Notes: generated from the letters alone by a model not told the origin. Positions 36,457-47,655 are shown, counted from the stretch's first letter. The stretch is 64,000 nucleotides of DNA from Parietaria judaica (GCA_954871525.1 OX940872.1:8455180-8519179); one strand, 5' to 3'. Made by a program: numbers and translations.

Positions 36457-36796
36457 TCAGCCCTCGTCAGATTTAAGAACGGAGTCCGCGAGGTCATCGA
36501 TGCAATCCGACACCGCTCGGTCGAGAATGTCCTCGGCGAAGTCCGAGAAGGCGGCCAAATGACGCGGGTCTTGGGTAAGGAACTTCGTCAAAGCAGTCGG
36601 CGGCAACAGGTCCAAGCGGTGAGCCGCAGAGGAGCTCTCTTCGATGTCCGCCGAAGGAGGTACCGCGATCCCAAGAGCTAGGATGTTGATCAGGTCGCGC
36701 ACTAGGGCGTAATGCTCTGGATCCTCGGCGAGGAACGATGCGATCACGCCCTCGTCAGGCCTCAGAGGCCAAGAAACGAGATGTAGCTCGTCGACC
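36457..36796 (-). pseudogene. Tat antisense ORF, 3' segment (possible second exon)
   Basis: A minus-strand frame of about 110 codons ending at 36457, opened by a plausible 3' splice site (ttctcgcag) near 36797. The peptide is acidic and helical (YALVRDLINILALGI, DFAEDILDRAV) and of no known family. It could be the last exon of the antisense gene at 37017-40020, or an independent small ORF. Coding status is uncertain. Confidence 0.4.
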
Positions 36797-37016
36797 TGCG
36801 AGAAGAAGGGTGAGAATAGTTGATCCCAATAAAACGAGAAACGTGAGGAAAACGACAGTCGCGATTCAATAACTAAAGTTCAGTAGAGGAAATAAAGATC
36901 TTTTTCATTCATTAAATGTTCTGGGAGTACAAAGAAAAGGCCCAAGGCCAAAGCAAAAAAAAATAATAACAGCGAAGTTCGCAAAAGAAAATTCAAAATA
37001 TACATAGGCAGTGTCC

Positions 37017-40000
37017 CTATGGAAGATCGTCCTGTACCGTCGGCTCTTGAATCGAGAGGGTCTCATCGTTTGTCCCGTACTCGTCGACGGAGTCCGAGGC
37101 CGAGGCAGTCGTCCCCGCGACAAAGGCGGCCAGCCTCTCGGACTCGACGGAGGGAGGATCGCAAGGCGAGAGAGGGGGCGAATCCAGAGGAAGAGCTGAC
37201 CTCACCTCTAGCTCCTCCACCTTCGTGGAATGCTCCTCGATGATCTCGCGCCACTTCGGCAAGAGGGGCAGGAGTTTCCCCACCGTCGCAACCGGGGGAA
37301 GCTTCTCGACCATGTCGAGGTTGGCCTTATAGCCGGCGACCATGCGGTGATGGTCGACAGACTCGTCGAGAGCTGCGAACCTCTCATCGCGACGCTGAAT
37401 TTTGGCCTTAGCCTTCTCAAAGAAACGCAGCCGTGCACTGCGTTCCTCGACGACCACCGCTTGAGAGCCCTCCAGCTCGTCGGCAAGCTTCTTCAGTGCG
37501 TTGGTCACCCGGGAGACCAAGCGACTCTCTTCCTCGGGAGGGGCGCCGACGGCCTCGCTCAGGCGGGCAAGCCTCCTCAAATTCTTCTCGAGCGCCACGG
37601 TGAGGTCGTGAGTCGTGCGTCGATGGCGCTCCGCCTCGTCGACGAGGGCACGTTTCTGCTCCTCGACCTGCTGCTCGGCCCGCCGACGAAGGGAGGCCTC
37701 CTTCTCCAGGGCGGCCTTGGCTTCTTCAAGGGCCTGGCGGTCTCGAGTGGCTTCTTCCCGATACCTTCGCCCCCCAGCGATGGAGATCTGAAGGTGATTC
37801 TCGAGCTCCCTGACCTTGGCGCTCATCTCGCTCTCATTGGCCGCATGGGCATGGGCAGCATCGCGCTCGTCGTGGATCAAGTCGTTCAGGAGCGCGATAC
37901 CCTGGATTGTGAGAGCAGCCGCCTTGCGATAGCAAGAAGAGTCGGCCAACGAGCTAGCGGAAGGACGGAACTGTTGAGGAGACATCGACAGTCCATGGAG
38001 CGCATCAGCCGCATATGTCTCCCATTCCTGCGAGGAGGAAGCCAGAGAAGGCGAATCAGGGAAGCTCGGGTAGCAAATGACGGCCGAGGCCTTCGCCATG
38101 CCTTGCGGGAACATCGGCAGAAGGGCGTCCGGCGAGGAGGCGACCATTTTAGAAGGCTCTCCAGGAGCTTTCTTCCAGGGGTGAGGAGGTATGGCAAGGA
38201 GCGAGCGCTCGCTGCTTGTCGCCTCATGCGCTGCCGAGGCCTCCTCACTGGGTGAGACCTCGATCGAAGACGACTCGCAGGGGACGTTCGGCCCGAGCGG
38301 TGAAGTGCTTGCGGGAGGAACGCCGACGTCCTCCCGGGGCACCTCGTCTTGAGGTACGGCAGCGGGCTGCGAGGCGTCCGGCTGGGCTCCCGCAATCTGA
38401 TCAGGCTGGGGAGTCGGTAAGGGAGCGACCGCTGGGGTACCCTCAGCCGTTGCGACGGCCTCCTCGCGAGAAGATGGCGACGGGGTGGAGATCTTGTCGG
38501 CCCCGAGGGCAGAGGCATCTCCGGCATCCTCGCCGCCAGCGACCCCAGGGGCCGGATCCGGAAGGCCCTGCGCGGCGATCTCCGCGGCAGAAGGAGGAGG
38601 ATCGGCGAGAGGCATCGTCGAGTGAGTGTCGACGACGGGCAGGACGACATCAGAGAAGTCCATGTTGCTGAAGTCGTCGTCGAAATTCACCTCCCGACGT
38701 GGGCGTCGAGAGTATCCGGTCGCTGGGCTGACAGAAGGAGTGACGAAGATCGGCTCAGAGGCGGTCCCCTTGCCCGGGGTGACCTCCTTCGCAGCCTCGG
38801 ACCCCTCCAGCGAGAGGTCCTCGCGCACGGCTTCGAAGCCGGGAGTGGGAGCCACCGTCTCGTCGGTAAGGGTCTCGAGCGGAGACCGACGGGGCGAGAG
38901 GTCGGTTTGGGAGTCGTCGCGTCGAGGGGATTCTCGGGGGCGAGGAGCCTCCGACGGACGACGGCTCGCGTCAGGTCGCGGCGTGTCGACGGCCCGCTGA
39001 GACGCGACAACGTCGGCCGCGTGCTTGGAGCGACGCTCTGAGGAGGCGTCGTGGAGCGGAGGGTCGTTGTGCGAGAGCACGCGGTCCCTCCCTTCTCGGG
39101 GGACTAACCCCAGATAGCCATCCTTGGACCGGTCTCGCGGGGGCGGCACCGGCGTCGGGGCGGTTTTGCTCCTCTGGCGAGAAGATTCCTCGCCGGTCTC
39201 GTCGAAACGAGATTTCCTCTTGGGCGTCTTCTTCCGCTGAGGAGCCGACAAGCCCTTCCCGTCCTCATCGGCCCGAAATCCGGGCGGGAACAGCGAACGA
39301 GGAGGCGGTCCCATGATGTTGCAGAGTCGGTAAATGCCCGAATTCACGATTCGGGCCGCGTTGAAGTCGAGGAACCAGTCGCGGCGATCGCTAGCGAGAA
39401 GCGCGTTGCGCACGCTCGTGAAGCGGGCCACGACATCCTTGTCGGTCGACGGTGAGAACTTGGGTAGATCCCTGTCGACGATCCAGGCGCGGGGGAGCTC
39501 CGCGTGGTTGGGTCCGAACGTCGACGCGCTCACGCGCGTGAAGAAGTAGCGATTCTCCTACATCGCCTCCTTGTTGGGGGGGGGGGGGGTTCAGAAGGAG
39601 ATGAGGCTGGCTGCGGTGAGACACCGAAAGGCGCCCAATGTTCTTGGGGTTCTTCGAGAAGAAGTACAGGGTCATGAGGTCCTCCAGAGTGACCTCGACC
39701 CCCTATTCCAGGCCCAGGACGAGGGTGCACAAGAGGAGCCGGAGAGAGTTGGGGCTCACCTGAGTTATCGGCACCTTGAAGGCCACTAAGAAGGCCACGA
39801 TCAGGTTAGGCACCGGGAGGTGAAGGCCGAGGTCGGTAAAGAAGTGCTCGTAGATGGCTATGCAGTCGTCCTGAGGCTCGTCGGCGCGCTCACCAGGATA
39901 CGGGAGCCGGAGGAGGTATTTCTCGCTGTCGATGTAATTCTTGATGAAGTGGTCCCGGTTCGCCTCCGTCACGATGGACAAAGGGGACCTGGTCTGGAAG

Positions 40001-40020
40001 ATTTTGCCGGCCATTGCCAT
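37017..40020 (-). pseudogene. Tat antisense ORF: gypsy-type transposon domain plus coiled coil
   Basis: On the strand opposite gag-pol. It starts at ATG 40020 (MAMAGKIFQTRSP); the first part runs to a TAG at 39703 and includes AIYEHFFTDLGLHLPVPNLI. That pattern resembles the plant 'putative gypsy type transposon' domain (Transposase_28 family). The frame then continues past the stop to a run of 14 G at 39576-39589, shifts, meets another stop, and resumes as a long frame of 838 codons (37017-39533). This holds the rest of the domain, about 400 residues of Pro/Ser/Glu-rich disordered sequence, then a long coiled coil (about residues 540-760). Extra antisense ORFs in this position are known in the Tat lineage, but their role is not. 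The lesions make this copy a pseudogene unless the G-run is an assembly error. Confidence 0.75.
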
Positions 40021-40578
40021 GATCGGAGGAAGGCTGAGAGAGAGAGAGACGGGTAGGGAGAAGACAGGAGCGTCGAGAGAGTGAGGAAGTGCGAATACGA
40101 GTTTGAGAGTAAAGGGAAGGAGAAAAAAGAAGTTCGAGTATAAAAAAGGGGACTGAAGAAGGCGGAGGGGCGCGATTCGATCGGACGGCTCAGGATAGAG
40201 GCGTGTGAAAGCTGTCGACGGTCGAGATGAAGGAGCCGTTGGGAATCCCATAAAGCAGGTACTCGAGTGCCTGGGAAACCCCGCATTAAATGCGGGTGGG
40301 ATTCGAGGCGTCGCTGCATGCGCGGCGATAGGACGTCGACACGTCAGCATGAGGAGCTGGTTCCTCATCGCGAGGGTACTGTTGTCGAGCGGAGGTCCTC
40401 GGAAGTTTGGCCCCATCGCCCGATGACAGCCGTCGCGCGGCGAGTCTCCTATGCATTTTCTCATCGCGGGGAGTTCGTCGGCGATCGATGACCCTCAAGA
40501 GGGTGATCTTGTCGCTCGATGAGGATCGTCGCGCGGAGTTTCTTCTTCTTACATTTTCCCAAGTGCTCACACTTGGCA

Positions 40579-40593
40579 AAATGGGGGACTGAC
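40579..40593 (+). promoter_or_regulatory. Polypurine tract, Tat element
   Basis: aaaatgggggac, ending directly before the 3' LTR, is the expected plus-strand primer site. Confidence 0.75.
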
Positions 40594-41318
40594 TGTTAAG
40601 GTCGGATTTGGTCAAATCCACTCTCAACTTTACACTTGTCGTTTTCTCATAAAACGACGAAGGTCGGGGTGGGCGAGATGGCGATGGGCCCTTGGCCCAT
40701 CGATAGAGAGTAGTGATCGAGAGGGCAGCCCGTGCTCTTCGAGGCTGGTTAGGTTGCGATGGGCCCACGGCCCATCGGGAGAAGCGATGACCGAGGAGGG
40801 GCCTCAAGCCCATTAAGGTCTAGGGTTTCTACCCAGGATGCGACAAGGACGTACGGCCTGAGGGGACCACTGCTGGGTAGCGCGCTCAGGCTGTGTCAGG
40901 GGGGACAACGTTAGTGGAAACGAGCTCTTTTGGCAGCCGTCGAGAATGTCAGAGAGGAGGACCACAGAATATTTGAAGGGGGGACCACCAGAAGATCATC
41001 CAAGGGATTCGAGCCGAAGAGGTCCGAGCGTCGCTATAAATAGCGAGGGAGCTCTCATTTGAAGGGGTTGGTCGATATCGAGAGGAAAAGGAGAGAACAG
41101 TGTCATCGCTTAGAGTTTAGAGAGCCTTTGTGTAACGTATTAGATACTGTTAATCTTGGCTTGATCGTATTCTCCTTCGAGGTTCCAAGCTATAAACGGA
41201 AGAAACCGATCCCCCTTGTAATCATAATCAATCAAAGATACCCCCATTCATTCGTGTTATTCGTGTGTTTGCTTTGCGTATTTTTGTGACTGTAAGGCGG
41301 TACGAATCGCCCTCTACA
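40594..41318 (+). repeat. 3' LTR of Tat element
   Basis: Starts TGTTAAGG, ends CTCTACA. It lies exactly 12,000 bases from the 5' LTR with no length difference. It is followed by the GTTAC duplication at 41319-41323. Confidence 0.96.
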
Positions 41319-41323
41319 GTTAC

Positions 41324-42423
41324 AACGTTTCTTTTTCAACAGAAAAAGATTGATCATTCTTTTTCATAATTAAAAAAGGTATTACTGATTTTTATATAAG
41401 TACAAACACAAATAGTATGATCTAGCAAAAGTTGTTATACAATGATTTTACACTTATAACACAGTTGGTTCAATAACAATGGAGCAAAAATAATGAGTCA
41501 TAATATATACATATATGTATAGTTAGAAATATATACATATATAAATAAAAACAAACTATACTGGTCTCAAACATTAATGGACTGAGTTTTTTTTATTAGA
41601 GAGAAATGCCACATTTGAAATTAAACATGTAATAATAGGCAGATATATAATGCATTATAATATTTACAATTCTATATCATAGAGTGTATGTTATCCTTTA
41701 AATGAATGTTGAACGAGGAAATTGGCACACATATCATAGTACAAAAACTAATCCTTAATAAAATTGAGTAGAAAATGTTATCAATTATATTTTTATATAT
41801 TCTACAGACTATTGATAATCTATATATGTACATATATCTTCTCATGAAGACTAGTTTCGCAATTACTAGAAGTTAAGTTGAACATAGTATAAAAAAATAT
41901 GAAAAAGGTTAATCTCTGAGAAAAGAAATATAAAACAAAAAATATTATTCTTCTGATATAAATTGGGTTTTTCGTACGATTTTCTTACTACTAATAATAA
42001 TAACAATAATAATAATAATAATTAGGAATATTTGTGGCATAAATATCCATCTTTGTAACAAGTGTGTCAATATATTTCTAATCTCTTTTTTTTTGTGGCA
42101 ATAGTACCTAAAGCTCACAAAACAATGTCAAGGTTCAATTCTATTAACTAATTAAATTTTTTGGGGCTTGTTTTTGGGTACCAACCTAGTTGGGATTCGA
42201 GATCACATTGCGAGATGTCGGGCCTCCATCTTTTACTTAAAAAAAAATTGGGGCTAGTTTTTAACATACACGAGTCTCTTGCGTAATAAATTTGAACGAG
42301 ACATGGACTGAAGTAGACCTACACACTGTTTTATGGCTTTCAAATACTATTGCCGCTAAAACGTTGAGAAGATGCCAACACATGCACTAAGTATACAATT
42401 AGATACTTATGCCGCAAAATTCC
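41324..42423. other. Intergenic, downstream of YIF1
   Basis: 1.1 kb of AT-rich DNA with an (AAT)n stretch at 41991-42023. It should include the YIF1 3' untranslated region, next to 42424. No gene seen. Confidence 0.6.
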
Positions 42424-43814
42424 TTAATAATTTCCATCAATGATCGCGGGACTGGCAAGCCAAAAGAGCAGAGGAGCTTGGGCAAGAGCAACCAAAAGCA
42501 AAAGATAGTGACACTTGGAAGAGTGCTTGAGTGAGCTTGTGACCTCTGAGATCAGAACCCTCTTGATGGTCTTCACAAGGAACACTCCCACGCAAAGCCA
42601 CTCCCACAAGGCCACCCCGTAGAAGAGCCAGCCCTTTGGAGCCGTAGCCCTAGCCAGCACGGATATCGAAGCCCCGACGAAGCCGTATCCCCCGTACGCC
42701 ACCACGTCGAGCATCGCTGCGCCCCCACCACCGATTGCATGAAGCGCAGCCTCGAGAAGGAGCACTTGTAGCAGCCAGCAGAGCAGGGCGTTCGTGAATT
42801 GCGTGCTCAATGCCTCCGGGCTGAACCTAAAATTTTGAAAATTAAAGCTATGATTTATGACTAAAAAGATTGATTAAATAAATTTGAAGAAACTAAAGAG
42901 AAATACTAAATTAAAAAAATAAATAAATTATTAGGTTACAAAGAAAGAAGAATATTTTTACTAGAATTATTCTTAGAAAATTGTATTGGTGACGTAATTT
43001 ACTTATTTCACTTACCAAGACAAATTTGATTATAATTTTATAGATAAAAGTCCAAAACTTGACTCTCCTAAAATAAATAAATAAATAAATGTTTGAAAAC
43101 TGACTCACTTTCCATTAATTCCAAGAAAGAAGCCACAAAGAACAACATAAGTCCCAAATGCCATCAACGGGATATACAAATCAGGGGCATTTACGTCATA
43201 AATTGGAGGCTCATACGCCAAATTCCCATCAACCTTTCTCGTACTTCTCATCCAATGCCCCTAAGATATAATTTCAAATATATATAATAATTAATAAACA
43301 CCCAAAGAAAATTATGAAATTAAAATTTATGTACCTTGTGAAGAAATGGAAACAGGATTATCTTCAATTTTTTCGTCACGTATTGCTCGTTCACTTGAAA
43401 ATAGTACTCCGGATTTGAGAAATACTTGCTTATAATCTGTCAAAACATAATATATATCTATATAATCAGTAATGTAATTATATATATATATATATAAGCG
43501 CTAATAAAAGTCGTTCGGCATTGGCGCTTTTACAGGTACTTTAGTGTTTGCCCCGCTAAAGATGTTTAACCGGCGAGACTCGCCGGCAACAAAAAAAATT
43601 ATTGTTTCTTATAGTGTAGAATGTAAATACTCACTTTTCTTTGAACATATTCTGAGCCGGAGCCGAGTAGCTTCTCCCGATAGGCTCCAAGTTCGCTTCG
43701 TAAAAGATCCGACCCGGCTTCATAGGCCATCTCTCCAAAGACATTACTCGTCCTTTCATCATGCGATGCTCGAACATGATTCCAATTGTTATTCTCTGAA
43801 TACTTCTCGTACAT
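42424..43814 (-). CDS. YIF1: YIF1 family protein (Golgi/ER vesicle transport)
   Basis: Multi-pass membrane protein of the YIP1/YIF1 family, which binds Ypt/Rab partners and acts in ER-to-Golgi traffic. Four exons: 43635-43814, 43335-43436, 43109-43260, 42424-42826. Junctions are GT-AG and in frame, and total 278 residues, a typical plant length. Signatures: [20 protein letters not shown] and [11 protein letters not shown] (exons 2-3), [19 protein letters not shown] (first membrane segment), [21 protein letters not shown], and [10 protein letters not shown] followed by the last hydrophobic helix. About five membrane segments occupy the C-terminal half. The N-terminus is cytosolic and short. 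No lesion seen. The Tat element lies 1.1 kb downstream. Confidence 0.95.
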
Positions 43815-43895
43815 ATTATAAGTAGTGAGCTTGATATGTGTTTATGTTTTCTCTTTTGCCACTCAATATTTATATATTGAGCGCGGCTTCTTCTA

Positions 43896-43938
<43 letters not shown>

Positions 43939-44936
43939 ACATTTATGATGTTGTCATATTTCTTTTTTGTAATGACCTTATCTTATCACGCCCTTTAAGG
44001 TACATGCGATGTGCGATAGCTTCGGTTGGAGATCCGGTTATATTGTTCTTATATATCATATAAATATGGATACTTTTATAGAACATGTAAACCGGTACTA
44101 AAATTTTGTTACAACTTTATCGATTTTATTGGGTGTGCTAAAATTTAGAATCTTATTACAGACATATAAATATGGTTCTTGTTCCAAAATGCTCGCATCC
44201 CGAAGAAACACATGAACAAGACAGCGATACTGATAACCAAGGTTTTAAATACCGCTCGCACTTTTCATTTTATAGATATATCGCTTGTCGATGTGTATCT
44301 CATAGGTAAGTCGATGGATATATCGATGAATATATCGTTTCGCATATCCTAAAAAAAGATTTTCGATGGGCATGCCGATGGATATTCGAGAATTTAATAC
44401 TTTGCTAATAACTACTAGTTTGCATGTTCACCCCTACACTTGTTGACTTGTGCGTAAATCCCTCCAATTCCATATTTTCTAGTAGTGAGCCCCTACCCCG
44501 TCAAACTCCATGATCTTATCTTCTGCTACATGTCAAACTCCTTTTTATTTTGGTCCAAAATATGATAGAAAAAAGTTAATATATTTATTTAATCTCGCTT
44601 GTGTTAGTGCTTAAAAACGGCTAGGTGCATCCGTTTTTTATAAAATAAAAATAAATATATTTCCGGAGAAGGCAACACACACTATGTAAGTTTAAGGGGA
44701 AGCCTAAATTTTTTCCTGAAAGGACATAAAACATATGTTATAGCTAATTGCAATGCGATTAACAAACAACAAAATCGTCCACAACAATCGATAGAAAAAT
44801 GAAAAGAAAAAAAAAACAGCTAACTATTTTTTTAGAGCAAAACTATATCATAATTATATTCTATATATATAGATAGATAGATAAGTATGAAATCACAATT
44901 TAAATGTTCTGAAAGTTTTATAATGAAATTTTATCT
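43815..44936. other. YIF1 upstream region and repeat scraps
   Basis: AT-rich, with an (AT)n run at 43900-43932 close upstream of YIF1. About 44240-44400 (aaggttttaaataccgct, tttcattttatagatatatc, gatggatattcgag) is a diverged copy of the motif series at 4160-4350 of the palindrome arm. No gene seen. Confidence 0.6.
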
Positions 44937-45189
44937 TATAACAATTAGAAAACCCACAAACTGCCCAAAAACTACTCAAGGTTTATGAAAAATGCCCATA
45001 ATTTCAAAAAAACTATTTTATACCCATTAATAAATTATATTGGACCATTTTATCCCTAAATACAGTTTCTAATTTTTGTTTTATTTATTTATTATTTTTT
45101 CATTCGAAATTTGTTAATTATCATGTTTAATTTTAACAAAAATTGTTTAATTATTTTATATTCAAATATTTCTTCTCATTCAACCATTG

Positions 45190-45475
45190 CCATTGAAATA
45201 CTTCGACCTTCAATCTCTTCGCCTTCGACCATCGCCAAGTTCCCTCTCGTTGTCGCCTCTCCATCGCTTCTCCGTCGCATTGTCACGTCGCCTCTCCATC
45301 GCTTCTCTGCCGCACCGTTGCGTTGCGTTGCCTCTGTCTCTCCGTCGCGCCGTCGTGTCGCCTCTCCGTTACGTTATTCCGTCGCGAAGGTTCTCCGTCG
45401 TCGTCTTCCGTCGCGTCGTCTCCTTCATCCATTGTGTCGTGGCGTCGCCTCTCCGTTGCGTCGTCACAAAATCAC
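45190..45475. repeat. Degenerate CGTCGCCTCTCC-type repeats
   Basis: Pyrimidine-rich short tandem sequence built from variants of cgtcgcctctcc and ccatcgcttctc, just upstream of the captured ribosomal fragment inside the Pack-MULE. The serine/arginine-rich frames across it are low complexity and not convincing as protein. Confidence 0.7.
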
Positions 45476-45479
45476 CTCC

Positions 45480-45608
45480 ATGGAGCAGACCTTCAAGGCC
45501 TTCAACGTCGTCGGCAACTCGGTCAGCCACGTCAGGATCGGAGTGAAGTGCGGCAAGGAGGTGACGACTGCGATTCGCGGCGCTATAATCCTCGCCAAAC
45601 TGTCTCTT
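45480..45608 (+). pseudogene. Captured fragment of 40S ribosomal protein S2 (uS5)
   Basis: About 43 codons read FKAFNVVGNSVSHVRIGVKC followed by GKEVTTAIRGAIILAKLS. This matches the conserved central part of eukaryotic RPS2/uS5 (FKAFVVVGD, HVGLGVKCSKEVATAIRGA and IILAKLS in the family). It begins at an ATG fused to unrelated sequence and ends inside the domain, at what would be an exon end. It is a partial copy without known function. The frame is open for 198 codons from 45111 to 45707. Confidence 0.85.
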
Positions 45609-46380
45609 GTAATTGTACTTTTTTTTTACAGTTTTTGTACATATATTTACGATTTTGTTATTAGTATATATATTTACAGTTTGATATTGGTTTATATGTA
45701 TACATGATTCTATATAAATTTACCAACAGTTCCCGTAAAAAAAAATCGTATATACATATACAAGATTCGTATATTAATTTACAGTTTGAAATTGGTTTTT
45801 ATATATACATGATTCGTATATTAATTTACCAACGGTTCACGTACAAAAATATTCGTATATACATATACAAGATTCGTTATTTAATTTACAGTTTCAGATT
45901 GGTATATTTAAATGAATTCTTGAAAAAAAATCAACAAATAAGAATAAGATTGAACCAGAGATAAAGCTTTGGTAAAAAAAAAAAAAAAAAGGCGGAAATA
46001 ACTAATTATTATAGAATATATTTTGAATTTTCGTTTTAAATTTTGGTCGTTAAAATGCTGAATATTAGGTGATTTTATTTTGAATATTAATTATGGTTGG
46101 ATAAATAGATTCAGTTATTTTTACTACTTTTTAGGATATATTCAGTTTTTGATTCAAATCCAACGATCATTAAACTGAATATCTATTTAATATTAATTAA
46201 TTAAATTTAAACACAACACATAATTACACGTCATTGGAAAAAAAGGCCAAAATTCACAAGGGCATATTAGTCTACATTTTATTTTGTTGGTGGTTTTTTT
46301 TACCAAAAATAGAAATGGACATTTTTTTGAAACGTTGTGTTACAAATGGGCATTTTCTTCATTTGTCCTATAACAATTAG

Positions 46381-47127
46381 CATGTATTTCTTTTAAAAAT
46401 AAAACTTTGATTGTTATAATAATTTATTGATACATATATCATTCTCAACTCAATTATGCACCGAGAATTCGAGATAACGTCATCTCTATCATGTATAAGA
46501 CATAGATTAGAACTATTACATGGCTCAAATAAATAGAATTGTGCAAATTTAATGCAAACTTAGTTAAATTTAATACACAAACTTAGTTACCAAGTTTTAT
46601 AATTTTCCAATTATGCAAGCTATATTCAATTGAAATATTGTGTCATGAAATTATTACGATTGATTGGTTCATATATTAATGAAGAAAAAGAGGATATTTT
46701 CATGTCATCATAATTGATTTATTGGAAATTAATTTTGGTTAAAATGAAAAAAGAATTCGACATTTTCTTGAAAGGAAGGGAAATAATTTTTGGTATGTAT
46801 TTAATTGGTAAGAATTAATTACGTTATATAAAAATGCAAAAGAATTCGACACCACTTTAATGCAAAAGAATAGAATTTTTATATTTATTTTTAGTTACCT
46901 ATCAATCAAAGAATTAATAATATAAATTTGCTATACAAGGAAAGAATTAATGACGGAAACTCTAGAATTTTTGAATTATGCATTCATGGTATATTTTCTC
47001 TCCAAACTGAAACCCAAGAATCGCCTTCTCACTATGAATCATCTTCTTGGTTTCCAATCGCCCGAAGAAAGCAAAGCCAAAACCTGAAATTCGAAGTAAT
47101 GTCACAAATTAATTTAGGTATAATACA
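46381..47127. other. Intergenic AT-rich DNA
   Basis: No feature I can support. A frame at 46928-47167 is open for 79 codons but matches nothing known. Confidence 0.5.
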
Positions 47128-47135
47128 GGTAAAAA

Positions 47136-47647
47136 TAGTGGCGGAGCCAAGATTTCAATCAATGTAGTTTTTAATGTAAAAAAAATTCAAGCATACAGTT
47201 AACAACAATCGCACAAGTAACGTTGATGCCGTAATCCAATATATTTTCAAAATATTTCAACGTTGCAACAATAACAATTCAGCGACTGGCGAGGGCAAAG
47301 ACCGAGTCGCAGGAACGACGAGACCAACGGCGAGGGCGAGAAGCCGAGAACCGAGTCTCAGTGACGGCAAGGACCGAGTGGCAGCGACGGCGAGAACCAG
47401 CAGCGAGGACCGAGTTACACTGACGAAAAGAACCGAGTCGCAGCGACGACGAGAGCGAGAACCGACGGCGAGGATGACGAGAGCGAGAACCAAAGGTGAT
47501 GGCAATAACTGAAGGTGAGGGCAAGAATAAGCGGCGGGGAAGACGAGCAGCTAGGGCGAGAAAAGGGATATATATATATATATAATTTTTTAAAAAAATT
47601 CAGGTGGTGCCTAGGAGATCACTCACACTTGAGTGGCTACGCCCCTG
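47136..47647. mobile_element. hAT-like MITE with GC-rich core
   Basis: The left end tagtggcggagcca and the reversed right end caggggcgtagcca are imperfect inverted repeats of a type common in plant hAT-like MITEs. The flanking octamers ggtaaaaa (47128-47135) and ggtaaacg (47648-47655) agree at six of eight positions, so the TSD is weak. The core (47280-47550) is a low-complexity run of gcgacgacgag/gaaccgag variants with open but meaningless frames. Confidence 0.6.
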
Positions 47648-47655
47648 GGTAAACG

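Larger units (their letters stand above)
28594..41318 (+). mobile_element. Tat/Retand-lineage Ty3-gypsy LTR retrotransposon
   Basis: A complete 12.7-kb insertion: 5' LTR, primer-binding site, gag-pol, a long 3' non-pol region with a tandem array and an antisense ORF, polypurine tract and 3' LTR, with 5-bp TSD GTTAC. The order PR-RT-RNase H-second RNase H-INT, the large size, and the antisense ORF containing a gypsy-type transposon domain all place it in the Tat lineage. The LTRs differ at only 3 of 725 positions by hand count (28596/40596, 28772/40772, 29104/41104). With a commonly used rate of 1.3e-8 per site per year, that means an insertion on the order of 0.15-0.2 million years old. Its gag-pol nevertheless has several stops. 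Confidence 0.95.
44949..46368 (+). mobile_element. Pack-MULE carrying a ribosomal protein S2 fragment
   Basis: The string tataacaattag stands at 44937-44948 and 46369-46380, a 12-bp direct duplication (Mutator elements make about 9 bp; the extra bases may be chance). The inner ends are diverged inverted repeats of about 100 bp: the left has aaactgccca, ctcaaggttt, gaaaaatgcccat; the reversed right has aaaatgccca, cacaacgttt, aaaaaatgtccat. The cargo is GC-rich (45190-45610) in an AT-rich shell. No transposase is visible. Confidence 0.82.

Noticed and set aside
37230..38255. Plus-strand ORF of 341 codons inside the Tat 3' region
   Set aside because: It lies opposite the antisense coiled-coil ORF and has no recognisable domain. 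The minus frame is longer and has a coherent domain order.
28594..40594. The exact 12,000-base offset between the Tat LTRs
   Set aside because: Checked as a possible artificial construct. The LTRs have three substitutions and a proper 5-bp TSD, so the round number is a coincidence.
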